This document shows positions 26,184 to 34,144 of a stretch of 64,000 nucleotides of DNA, one piece after another (the stretch's first letter is position 1; the number at the start of each line of letters is the position of its first letter). The stretch comes from Streptomyces hygroscopicus subsp. hygroscopicus. GTDB lineage: Bacteria > Actinomycetota > Actinomycetes > Streptomycetales > Streptomycetaceae. The stretch spans positions 434,001 to 498,000 of the forward strand of contig NZ_BSSM01000004.1 in the NCBI RefSeq assembly GCF_030269125.1. The letters are read 5' to 3'. The translations under genes were made by a program, and so were the position numbers. The notes under the pieces were generated by a model, which searched no databases, was not told where the DNA came from, and saw only the letters and a program-made list of their open reading frames with translations.

Positions 26184-27067
26184 ACGATTCCTTCACGGTG
26201 CAGGTGCGTGTGCGGGCCGTCCCCGGCGGCCAGGTGCTGTGCGGCGAACCGGGACACCAGGGACGCGACGTCCCGGGACATGAGGATGCCCATGTGCCCG
26301 CCCGCCTGGTCGACCAGGCGGGCGTCCTTCAGCCCGGCCGCCACCTTCCGGGCGTCGCCGTAGGGGACCATGGCGTCGTCCGGATCGTGCAGGACCAGCG
26401 TCGGCAGATCCAGCGAGGCACCCAGCGCGACCAGGTCCCAGTGGCTGACCGGCACCCCGTTGCGCCGGTGCAGCTCCCCGTAGATCCCCTCCACCAGCGA
26501 CCGGGTGAGCCGCAGCCCGCCGCCGTCCCAGCGCTCCAGGACGTCCCCGAGCGAGGCCGGCGGCGCGACCAGCACCGCGCACTGCGGCCTGCGGCCGGTG
26601 TACGCGGCCACCGCGCCGATCGCCGCGATCCCGCCCAGCGAGTGCGCCACCACCACCCGCACGTCCCCGAGCGTGTCCAGGACCGCGCCGACGGACCGCG
26701 TGTACTGGGTCATCGTGGCCTGATCACCCTTGCGGACCCCGTGCGCCGGCCCGTCGAACGCCGCGACCCGCAGCCCCAGGCCGCGCAGCGGCGGGACGAG
26801 GGAGTGCATGCTGCTGCTGTTCGCCGCCCACCCGTGCACCAGCAGCGCACTGCCCTCGCCGCTGCCCTCGTTCCACGCGAACCCGTCGGTGACGTCCTCG
26901 TCACCGCGGACCGCGAAGTGGGCCGCGCCCAGCGGCAGGACGTCGTCCGGGCGCAACCCGTAGGTCCGCGTACTGCTGAACACGTCCGTCGCCCACCGCA
27001 CCGCCACGGAGGGCGCCACCGCGCCCACCGCGGCGTGCGCGCACCTGCGCAGCCACCGGCTGGTCAC
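26180..27067 (-). CDS. Alpha/beta hydrolase, probable chain-release hydrolase of the cluster
   Basis: 295 residues from GTG, which overlaps the desaturase stop (GTGA). Catalytic machinery is intact: oxyanion region LLVHGWAANSSSM, nucleophile Ser143 in VVAHSLGGIAAIGAV, acid in VLHDPDDAMVP (230-231) and His258 in DQAGGHMGIL. It resembles lipase/thioesterase-type alpha/beta hydrolases such as the CayF-like hydrolases found after the desaturase genes of polyyne clusters, so release of the finished acyl chain from the carrier protein is the favoured role. The frame extends 39 codons upstream, but that part is inside the desaturase gene. Confidence 0.85.
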   Translation of the reverse strand: MTSRWLRRCAHAAVGAVAPSVAVRWATDVFSSTRTYGLRPDDVLPLGAAHFAVRGDEDVTDGFAWNEGSGEGSALLVHGWAANSSSMHSLVPPLRGLGLRVAAFDGPAHGVRKGDQATMTQYTRSVGAVLDTLGDVRVVVAHSLGGIAAIGAVAAYTGRRPQCAVLVAPPASLGDVLERWDGGGLRLTRSLVEGIYGELHRRNGVPVSHWDLVALGASLDLPTLVLHDPDDAMVPYGDARKVAAGLKDARLVDQAGGHMGILMSRDVASLVSRFAAQHLAAGDGPHTHLHREGIV

Positions 27068-28167
27068 TGGGCACCCTCGGCGGCACGGGACACGGCGACC
27101 TTCGGCTCCACCTTGTTGCGCGCCAGGTCCGCGTAGAACCCCGACTCGGTGTCGTAGAAGTGGAGATGACGGATGATCTCCCACATCTGCCCGAACGAGA
27201 ACCGGCGTTCACGCACCATGCCCGGATAGCGGGCCTTCAGCGTCTCCTGCGCCTTGGGCAGGTTGTAGTACGGCACCACCGGCGCCACATGGTGCGCGGT
27301 GTGGATCGAGATGTTGTGCGTCAGGAACAGCAGCCACCGCGGGTACACGTAGTCGGTGGTCACCAGCAGCCGGCTGGCGTTGCGGGTCCAGTACTCGGCC
27401 GTCAGGTACGGGATGTCACTGGCACTGTGGTGCATGAGCGTGGTGGCGCTGAACCAGGCGTGCGTGGCCAGCCACGGCGCCACGAAATAGACCAGCAGCC
27501 CGGTGAACCCGGTGAAGTACACCAGCACGGCCGCGTACGGCACGGTCACCGCGGCGACGAACAGCATCGAGCGCCGCACCTCGCGCCGCTGGCTCGCCTT
27601 CGGGAAGAACCCCGGACGCAGCGCCGACTCGGCCCAGTAGTTGATGGTGCCGCCCCAGAACGCCCAGGTGCGGGTGGACACGTACACCGTCTTGTCCCAC
27701 AGCGACATCCGCTCGAACATGCCCGCCGGCACCGGACGCCAGTCGGTGTCGAACTCCAGGTGATTGGTACTGCTGTGATGCATGTTGTGCACGTGCCGCC
27801 ACGCGTGGAACGGGTAGATCAGCGGCAGCAGCGACACATGCCCGATCGCGTAGTTGAACCGGCGCGACCGCGAGAAGGAACCGTGCCCGCAGTCGTGCGC
27901 GATGCAGTGCAGCCCCCACCCGCCCAGCCCCGCCACGATCCACAGCGGGATCCACAGCAGCCGGCTCGGCGCGTACGCCACGCCCACGATCGCCCCCGCG
28001 TACAGCAGCCAGCTGACCGCGAAACCGGCCAGACCCCGGCCCACGCGCGGCTCGAAGTACTCCTTGGGTATCGCCCCGGCCAGGCGTTCCCCCTCCAGCT
28101 GCTCCGCCTGGCGCAGAAAGGCCCGGAAACTCTCCTCCGGCGCCGAAGGGAAGTCGAATGCACCCAT
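27064..28167 (-). CDS. Fatty acid desaturase/acetylenase (omega-6/FAD2-like class)
   Basis: 367 residues, membrane protein with three histidine boxes: HDCGH at 91-95, HNMHH at 127-131 and HTAHH at 289-293, coordinating the diiron centre. The third box and general layout match the Delta-12/acetylenase class rather than the stearoyl-CoA class of the two sister genes. In polyyne assembly, enzymes of this class introduce or extend unsaturation, converting alkenes to alkynes on a carrier-bound chain. It follows the carrier protein gene after 22 bases and is translationally coupled to the next hydrolase. Confidence 0.92.
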   Translation of the reverse strand: MGAFDFPSAPEESFRAFLRQAEQLEGERLAGAIPKEYFEPRVGRGLAGFAVSWLLYAGAIVGVAYAPSRLLWIPLWIVAGLGGWGLHCIAHDCGHGSFSRSRRFNYAIGHVSLLPLIYPFHAWRHVHNMHHSSTNHLEFDTDWRPVPAGMFERMSLWDKTVYVSTRTWAFWGGTINYWAESALRPGFFPKASQRREVRRSMLFVAAVTVPYAAVLVYFTGFTGLLVYFVAPWLATHAWFSATTLMHHSASDIPYLTAEYWTRNASRLLVTTDYVYPRWLLFLTHNISIHTAHHVAPVVPYYNLPKAQETLKARYPGMVRERRFSFGQMWEIIRHLHFYDTESGFYADLARNKVEPKVAVSRAAEGAQ

Positions 28168-28189
28168 GTCCTCTTCTCCTTCCAGGCGG

Positions 28190-28471
28190 CTAGAGCTTGA
28201 GCTCCGCGGCGAGATACCCGGTGAGCGCGTCGATGGACTGGTACTCGTACAGCAGGCCGGGCGACAGACGGCGCTCGATGACCTTCTCCAGGGCGCCGGA
28301 GACCTGCACGGCCACCCGCGAGTCCAGGCCGTAGGCCTCGAAGGTCTTCGCGGTGTCGATGTCCTCGCGCGGTATCTCCACGTGGACCACCAGGTAGTCG
28401 ACGAGCCACTGGCGCAGCGCCTGCTCGGTCAGGGGCCCTTCAGGACGCTGGATCTTCTTCCGGTTGAACAT
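28190..28471 (-). CDS. Acyl carrier protein
   Basis: 93 residues with a single four-helix carrier domain. The phosphopantetheine attachment Ser51 lies in EAYGLDSRVAVQVSG, matching the usual G-x-D-S motif (Arg follows instead of Leu/Met). A basic N-terminal extension of about 12 residues precedes helix 1. Stand-alone, placed between desaturase genes, as in the JamA-JamB-JamC and Cay-type systems where a dedicated carrier holds the fatty acid for ligase and desaturases. The Arg after Ser may affect partner recognition. Confidence 0.93.
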   Translation of the reverse strand: MFNRKKIQRPEGPLTEQALRQWLVDYLVVHVEIPREDIDTAKTFEAYGLDSRVAVQVSGALEKVIERRLSPGLLYEYQSIDALTGYLAAELKL

Positions 28472-28513
28472 GGGTGTGCCCTTCCTCGTCTCACATGCGG
28501 GTGCGGCCCCGGT

Positions 28514-29455
28514 TCAGGCCGCGGTCTTCGCTTCCTGCCTGCGCCGCGCGATGGTCTCCTTGTCGGGCTCGCGCAGGCCCCATACGACGCGTAGCCGGCC
28601 GAGCCCCATCAGCAGCCAGCCGCTGAGATCCGGCTCCCACCAGGTGACGCCGTGCCTGAACGAGCCGGGGAAGGCATGGTGGTTGTTCTGCAGTCCCTCG
28701 CCGAAGGTGAACACCGCGACCGGCCAGTTGTTGGCACTGCGGTCCTCGTTGTCGAAGGGCCGCCCGCCGAAGGCGTGACAGATCGACCCCACGCACCAGG
28801 CCGCCTGGTTGGCGACGAAGATCCGGGCGAGCCCGCCGAACACCAGACCGCCCAGCAGGGACATCGGGGTACGCACGATCGCGAAGTCGACCACGGCCGG
28901 GACCGCCAGACCGAGCAGCACCCACTGCGGATAGGTCCGGTTGAAGAACATCAGCCGCCTGCTGCGCAGCACGTCCGGCCCGAACACCGTGACCTTGCTG
29001 GCCTCCGGGCTCAGCATCCACGGCATGTGCGCGTACCACAGGCCGCGCATCCGCGCCTTGAACGCCCACCCGTGCAGGTTGGGGGAGTGCGGGTCGCCCT
29101 CCCGGTCGCTGAAACGGTGGTGGCGGCGGTGGGTGATCACCCAGAACATCAGCGGGCCCTGCGCGCCCATCGACCCGGCGATCATCATGACCGCCTCGAA
29201 GACGGGCGACGTCTTGAACGCCTTGTGCGCGAGATAACGGTGGAACCCCACCGTGATACCGAACATGTGCACGAAATACATGGCGGCGAACAGCCACAGA
29301 TCCGTCGCGGTGTACCGCCCTGTCCACAGCAGGTACCCGGCGGCCGCGGTACCGATCAGCGGCAGGGTCATGGTGGTCAGGGCGGAGAACCGCTTGATCC
29401 GCAGACTGACGGGGTCAAGCCGGACGACAGCGTTCGCGGCCGCGGTGGCGGACAT
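28514..29455 (-). CDS. Acyl desaturase (Delta-9/stearoyl-CoA class), first of a pair
   Basis: 313 residues with four hydrophobic segments and histidine boxes HRYLAH (72-77), HRRHH (109-113) and NNHHAFP (257-263). These diiron-site motifs are intact. In the alkyne pathways, members of this class act on the carrier-bound acyl chain, as desaturase or acetylenase (JamB-like). The start lies 3 bases past the upstream sister gene's stop. The order ligase, desaturase, desaturase, carrier, desaturase is the same as in the caryoynencin cluster as I know it. Confidence 0.93.
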   Translation of the reverse strand: MSATAAANAVVRLDPVSLRIKRFSALTTMTLPLIGTAAAGYLLWTGRYTATDLWLFAAMYFVHMFGITVGFHRYLAHKAFKTSPVFEAVMMIAGSMGAQGPLMFWVITHRRHHRFSDREGDPHSPNLHGWAFKARMRGLWYAHMPWMLSPEASKVTVFGPDVLRSRRLMFFNRTYPQWVLLGLAVPAVVDFAIVRTPMSLLGGLVFGGLARIFVANQAAWCVGSICHAFGGRPFDNEDRSANNWPVAVFTFGEGLQNNHHAFPGSFRHGVTWWEPDLSGWLLMGLGRLRVVWGLREPDKETIARRRQEAKTAA

Positions 29456-29458
29456 CGT

Positions 29459-30430
29459 TCAACTCCCTTCCTCTTCGTTCGACACGGACCGGGTCCCGGA
29501 GGCGTGCTCGGGGCGCATGCGGTCGGGGTAACGCGCGTCGCGGACCAGCCCGACGGCGTCCAGGACCCGGATGACCGCACCCGTGGGATCGACCTGCAGC
29601 AGGTTGTGCCGGTTGTGCGCCAGCGACGGCCGCGCGTGGTGGTTGTTGTGCCAGGAACCGCCCACCGAGATCGCCGCCAGCGGCGCGACGTTGCGGCTGG
29701 TGTCCCGCGTGCGGTACGGCCGGCTGCCCACCGTGTGGCCGATCGAGTTCACGGCCCAGGTGACGTGGTCCAGCAGGAAGATCCGGGCCAGCCCGCCCCA
29801 CAGCAGCCCCCCCACCGCACCGCGGACCGTGCCCCCCGACAGCAGCCACCCCGCCAGGGCCGGCAGCACGAGACCGGCCAGCACCCACACGAAGTAGTAC
29901 TGGTTCAGGCGCATGACGAGCCGGTCGCGGACCATGTCCGGCGCACGCCTGGCCCAGTCCTGGCGCTGCACCGTGAACAGCCAGCCCACGTGCCCGTGCC
30001 AGAACCCGCGCAGCCGCCCCGGCCAGCCCGGCCCCAGCGCGCGCGGCGAGTGCGGGTCCCCGTCACGGTCGGTGAAGGCGTGGTGCTGGCGGTGGATGGC
30101 CACCCAGAACACCACCGGCCCCTGCGCCGCCATGCTCCCCGCGATCCCCCACAACGCGGTGACGACCGGACCGGCCGCGAACGAGCGGTGCGAGAAGAAC
30201 CGGTGGAAACCGCCCTCCACACCCAGCGACGTGATCGCGTACATCACCACCAGCAGCAGCCCGTCCACCCACGTGAACCCGTACCGCACCGCGAACACGA
30301 CCGCCGCCGCCGTACCCAGCGTGGGCACCCCCACGGTCACCCAGGCCAGCCTGCGCGCCCCGCGGTCCACCCCCGCCGCGGCCCCGGAACGCGCCGGCGC
30401 CTCGCCCACTCCCGTCCGGGCGCCGCTCAT
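29459..30430 (-). CDS. Acyl desaturase (Delta-9/stearoyl-CoA class), second of a pair
   Basis: 323 residues; boxes HRFFSH (76-81), HRQHH (113-117) and HNNHH (261-265). It is clearly homologous to the adjacent desaturase but quite diverged, so the two probably act at different positions or steps rather than being a recent duplicate. The start overlaps the ligase stop as ATGA. N-terminal 25 residues are a soluble Ala/Gly-rich extension. Diiron ligands all present. Confidence 0.93.
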   Translation of the reverse strand: MSGARTGVGEAPARSGAAAGVDRGARRLAWVTVGVPTLGTAAAVVFAVRYGFTWVDGLLLVVMYAITSLGVEGGFHRFFSHRSFAAGPVVTALWGIAGSMAAQGPVVFWVAIHRQHHAFTDRDGDPHSPRALGPGWPGRLRGFWHGHVGWLFTVQRQDWARRAPDMVRDRLVMRLNQYYFVWVLAGLVLPALAGWLLSGGTVRGAVGGLLWGGLARIFLLDHVTWAVNSIGHTVGSRPYRTRDTSRNVAPLAAISVGGSWHNNHHARPSLAHNRHNLLQVDPTGAVIRVLDAVGLVRDARYPDRMRPEHASGTRSVSNEEEGS

Positions 30431-32190
30431 GACACGCCCGCCGGCGCGGCGGCCGCGAACGCCTTGAGGGTCCCCTCCAGGTACGCCTTGCGGGTGTCGC
30501 GCCGCCGCACCTTGCCGCTCGTGGTCATCAGCACCGTCCCGGGCGGCCCGATGTACACCCGGCCCGGCCGCACCCCGTGCTCCTCGGTCACCGCCGCGGT
30601 CACCCGCTCCAAAAGCTCCTTCTCCCTTTGCGCGAACTCCTTCGCGGTGCCGCGGAACTCGGCGACCAGCACGACCTCCTCCTCGTCACGCGCCTCGCTG
30701 CGCACGGCGAACGCGGCGATGCGCCGCAGGTCCTCGTGGGCGCGCAGCACCGAGTGCTCGATGTCCTGGGGGTGCAGGTTGCGGCCGCTGATGACGATGA
30801 GGTCCTTCAGACGTCCGGTGACGAAGAGTTCCCCGTCGAGGAAGAACCCGAGGTCGCCGGTGCGCAGATAGGACGAGCCGGAGCCGGAGCCGGCGGGGCG
30901 GGCGCCGAAGGTGCTCGCGGACAGTTCGGGGCGCCCCAGGTAGCCGGCGGCCACGTTCGCCCCGCCGACCCAGATCTCCCCGACCTCGCCCTGCGGCAGG
31001 ACCGCGAGGGTGTGCGGGTCGACGACGAGGACCTCGTGGTTCTCGGCGACCACCCCGCAGCTGACCACGCCCACCGCGTCCGCGCCGTCCGGGTCCGCGG
31101 CGCGCCGCGCGTGACCGTGCTCCAGCGCGTCCTTGTCCAGCCACTCGGTGCGGATGCTGTCACTGGCCTCGGGCTTGCCGGAGACGAACAAGGTGGCCTC
31201 CGCCAGCCCGAAGCACGGGATGAGACTGCCCGCGTCGAACCCGGCCGGCGCGAACCGCTCCCGGAAGCGTTCCATGGTGTTGCCGGAGACGGGCTCGCTG
31301 CCGCAGAACACCTGCCGCAGCCGGCTCAGGTCGAGCGTGGCCACCTCCTCGTCGCCGATGCTCTGCGCGCACAGGTCGAACGCGAAGTTCGGGCCCACCG
31401 AGATGGTCACCTTGTGGTCGGTGATCGCCTTCAGCCACCGGTAGGGGTCCTGCACGAAGTGGATCGGCGACATCATCACCAGCGGCCAGCCGCCGTGCAC
31501 GGCCAGCATGATGGTGCCCATCAGCCCCATGTCGTGGTACGGCGGCAGCCACGAGCAGCCGACGCGGTCCTCCTCGTAGCCCATGTGGGCGTCCAGGACA
31601 CGGCAGTTGCTCAGCAGGTTCTCGTGGGTCAGCACGATGCCCTTGGGATCTCCGGTGGAACCGGAGCTGTACTGGATCAGCGCCGGCTCGACCGCGCGCG
31701 ACGGCACCTCGCCGCCCGGCTCCAGCCGGTAGAAGTCCGGCTCGGGGAAGATCCACCGCGGCCGCTCACCGGCGGCCGTGAGCTGCGCGTGGAACTGCTC
31801 GACCTGGCCGGCGAAGCGGGGGTCGGTGAGCACGGCGCGGGGCGCGCAGTCGTCGAGGACGGACAGGAAGCGCGCGGTGGCGCGCCGCCCGAACGGCGGG
31901 AAGCACGGCACGGCGGTGCAGCCGGCCTGCATGATGCCGAACAGCCCGGCGACGTAGTCGAGCCCGGGGTCCAGCGCCAGCACGATCCGGCCGCCGTCGA
32001 GGCCGCGTTCGTGCAGGTGGGCGGCGACGGCGCCGGCGCGGGCGGCGAGTTCGCCGTAGGTCCAGTCGATCAGGTGGTCGCTGGTCCCGTCCGGCAGGAA
32101 GCGGAACGCGAGCCGGTCGGGAGTCTCTTCGGCGCGGTGCTGGAGGACGTGCACCAGCGAGGATCCGGCGGACGGTGGCAACGGTCTCAC
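30427..32190 (-). CDS. Fatty acyl-AMP ligase (FAAL), chain-loading enzyme
   Basis: 587 residues from GTG. ANL-superfamily motifs: P-loop YSSGSTGDPKG (about 174-184), CFGLAEATLFVSG, YLRTGDLGFF, hinge DLIVISGRNLHPQDIE, and the C-terminal Lys in TTSGKVRRRDTR. The spacing WLPPYHDMGLMGTIM and AEATLFVS is characteristic of FAALs rather than acyl-CoA ligases, so the product is an acyl-adenylate handed to the carrier protein encoded two genes on. It opens the biosynthetic module and, with carrier and desaturases, defines the alkyne-lipid type pathway. Start codon choice is uncertain: an earlier GTG 13 codons upstream exists, and AAAGG lies about 10 bases before the chosen one. Confidence 0.93.
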   Translation of the reverse strand: MRPLPPSAGSSLVHVLQHRAEETPDRLAFRFLPDGTSDHLIDWTYGELAARAGAVAAHLHERGLDGGRIVLALDPGLDYVAGLFGIMQAGCTAVPCFPPFGRRATARFLSVLDDCAPRAVLTDPRFAGQVEQFHAQLTAAGERPRWIFPEPDFYRLEPGGEVPSRAVEPALIQYSSGSTGDPKGIVLTHENLLSNCRVLDAHMGYEEDRVGCSWLPPYHDMGLMGTIMLAVHGGWPLVMMSPIHFVQDPYRWLKAITDHKVTISVGPNFAFDLCAQSIGDEEVATLDLSRLRQVFCGSEPVSGNTMERFRERFAPAGFDAGSLIPCFGLAEATLFVSGKPEASDSIRTEWLDKDALEHGHARRAADPDGADAVGVVSCGVVAENHEVLVVDPHTLAVLPQGEVGEIWVGGANVAAGYLGRPELSASTFGARPAGSGSGSSYLRTGDLGFFLDGELFVTGRLKDLIVISGRNLHPQDIEHSVLRAHEDLRRIAAFAVRSEARDEEEVVLVAEFRGTAKEFAQREKELLERVTAAVTEEHGVRPGRVYIGPPGTVLMTTSGKVRRRDTRKAYLEGTLKAFAAAAPAGVS

Positions 32191-32260
32191 AGGAATACGG
32201 CCTTTCGTGTCGGTCTCGGTGCGGGACACGTGCGTGATCTCCGTGGGAACGCGGAGTGCG

Positions 32261-33055
32261 TCAGACGGCGCGGACCACCCGCAGCTGGTGGGCGCTGCCC
32301 AGGTGCGTCCCGTCCACGGACCAGGCGTCCACCTGCTCGTCCACCCAGCCGTCGGGCCCGGCGGCACGCGTGGTGGCCCGCAGCAGGATCCACGGGGAGG
32401 CGGCGCCGGCGAGCCCCGGCCCCGGGCGCACGGTCAGCTCGACGGTGGGCACGACGGCGAGCGTGGACAGGATCGCCGCGTAGGAGGGGGCGAGCGCGTC
32501 CATCAGCAGGACGAACCGCAGCACGTCCGGCGCCTCGTCGTCCTCCACCAGCCGTACCCAGGCGATCAGTTCGGGCACCGGACCGCCGGCGTACGGGCGC
32601 GCCGGGCCGACGGGACGGATCTCCATGCTGGTGGCGATGGGCACGAACTCCGCCGGAATGGCGAACACCTCGCACTCCTGCGGCCGCGGCGCCTGCGGCG
32701 CCTCGGGCGCGACGGGCTGCCAGGAGCCCTCGCCGCGGCGGGCGAACACCGCGGACGCCTCGATCGCGGTCCCCTTCTCGCCCTGCGCCTGCGCGCGGAC
32801 CACGCTGAGGGTCCGCCCGGCACGCACGAGGGAGCTGTCGACGGTGAAGCCCGGGTCGACGGGCCGGTCGAACCGGCCGGTGACGCTCTGCAGTTCGAGC
32901 CCGGGGGCGTGCGCCCGCATCGCGGAGGTGAGCAGGGCGAGGGCGAGCCCGCCGTGGAACCCGCCGAACCCGCGCAGGTGGTCCTCCGCCTCCAGCCACC
33001 CGCTCACCGGTTTTCTCAGGAGGGCTCCCGGTGTCGCCCCGTCAGTGTTCAGCAT
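32261..33055 (-). CDS. Acyl-CoA/ACP thioesterase-fold protein (4HBT_3, double hot-dog)
   Basis: 264 residues starting MLNTDGATPGALLRKPVSGWL. GFGGFHGGLALALL is the start of the central helix in TesB-like double hot-dog thioesterases, followed by VTGRFDRPVDPGFTVDSSLVRAGRTLSVV; the second half has LLMDALAPSYAA, ELTVRPGPG, and a C-terminal GTHLGSAHQLRVV. This is typical of the actinobacterial thioesterase family of about 265 residues. It probably hydrolyses or selects acyl thioesters for the cluster, for example supplying the free starter fatty acid. A GTG 15 codons upstream is an alternative start. It is 70 bases before the ligase gene. Confidence 0.85.
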   Translation of the reverse strand: MLNTDGATPGALLRKPVSGWLEAEDHLRGFGGFHGGLALALLTSAMRAHAPGLELQSVTGRFDRPVDPGFTVDSSLVRAGRTLSVVRAQAQGEKGTAIEASAVFARRGEGSWQPVAPEAPQAPRPQECEVFAIPAEFVPIATSMEIRPVGPARPYAGGPVPELIAWVRLVEDDEAPDVLRFVLLMDALAPSYAAILSTLAVVPTVELTVRPGPGLAGAASPWILLRATTRAAGPDGWVDEQVDAWSVDGTHLGSAHQLRVVRAV

Positions 33056-33142
33056 GCGAAGACAGCGTCCAGTCCAGGTGTGGGGGTAAAGGGTCGTCAC
33101 GTGAGCACCGTTGCGGGTGCCACGCGTGGTGCCTGCCGGGAG

Positions 33143-33164
33143 CGGGCCCGCGCGCACGGGCCCG
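33143..33164 (-). terminator. Intercistronic hairpin
   Basis: CGGGCCCG occurs twice around CGCGCA, giving an 8-bp stem with a 6-base loop between the hydrolase-fold gene and the thioesterase gene. It may attenuate transcription or protect mRNA; no U-run follows. Confidence 0.35.
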
Positions 33165-33180
33165 CCCCGGGCGAGCGGTG

Positions 33181-34071
33181 TCAGCCGAAGAACTGGGCCA
33201 GCTCGGCCGCGACGGTCTCGGGCTGCTCCTCCACCATGTAGTTGCGGGTGTCCTTGACCTCCACCACGCGGACGTCGCTGCCGCAGGCCGGCAGCACCCG
33301 CCGCATGTAGTCGAAGAACCCGCCGTAGGCGAGGCCCAGCACGGGCACGGACAGCTTGCCGTAGCCGCGGAAGTCGTCGATGTCCTGCTGGTAGGCCTGG
33401 AACCAGGCCTGGCTGGAGCGGATCGCCTCCGGCGAGTCGTACGCCCGCGCGTACACCTCCCGGTCCTCGGGCAGGACCGCGTCGGGGTTCACCAGGCTCA
33501 GGCCGAGCATGTAGTCGACCATGATGCGGTAGCGGCCGGCGAGCGCCTTCTCGGGGAAGCCGGGCACGATGTTGAAGGCGAGCCACCAGCGGTGCGGGCC
33601 CGGCTCCTCGGGCTTCGGCATGAGCCGGAATTCCTGGTAACTCTCGTCGATGTGCGTGGTGTTGATGATCGCCAGACGCTTGGTCGCCGCCTCGTGGTTC
33701 GCGGCGTAGGCGAAGGCGACCATGGCACCGATGCCGTGCCCGGCGATGTTGATCCGCTCGTAGCCGAGGTGCCCGGCCAGGGCGCGGATGTCGCCGGCCA
33801 TGCTCTTCTTCTCGTAACCGGAATCCGGCCGGCTGGAGCCGCCCATGCCGCGGATGTCGACCGCGACGACCCGGAAACGCTCCGCCAGCCGGGGCATCAC
33901 CTTGCGGTACTCCCACCACGTCTCCGGCCAGCCCGGCAGCAGGAACAGCGGATCGCCCTGCCCGCCGGTCACATAGTGCAGCCTCACCCCGTTGACGTCG
34001 GCGTACTCGCTGGTGAAATCACCGTCCAGCGATGCCGCGAGTTCCTCGTCGGACGGTACGTTCGTGCCCAT
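33181..34071 (-). CDS. Alpha/beta hydrolase fold protein lacking its catalytic residues (epoxide-hydrolase-like)
   Basis: 296 residues. The fold is that of epoxide hydrolases/haloalkane dehalogenases: LFLLPGWPETWWEYRKVMPRL, VVAVDIRGMGGSSRPDSGYEKKSMAGDI, a cap domain from about 150 to 235. However, the nucleophile elbow reads INIAGHGIGAMVAFAYA, where G-H-D-x-G normally has Asp; here position 113 is Gly. The terminal segment normally GHW is TRNYMVEEQPE, so His is replaced near Asn277, and no clear acid is present. It is therefore probably non-hydrolytic, perhaps a chaperone, lipid-binding or isomerase-like protein. Located between P450 and thioesterase genes in the cluster. Confidence 0.85.
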   Translation of the reverse strand: MGTNVPSDEELAASLDGDFTSEYADVNGVRLHYVTGGQGDPLFLLPGWPETWWEYRKVMPRLAERFRVVAVDIRGMGGSSRPDSGYEKKSMAGDIRALAGHLGYERINIAGHGIGAMVAFAYAANHEAATKRLAIINTTHIDESYQEFRLMPKPEEPGPHRWWLAFNIVPGFPEKALAGRYRIMVDYMLGLSLVNPDAVLPEDREVYARAYDSPEAIRSSQAWFQAYQQDIDDFRGYGKLSVPVLGLAYGGFFDYMRRVLPACGSDVRVVEVKDTRNYMVEEQPETVAAELAQFFG

Positions 34072-34144
34072 CTCCTGTGCTCTCCCTTGCTGTGGTGCGG
34101 GCGGCGGGGCCGCCGTACGGCTCTTGCGGGGACGGCGCGGCGGG

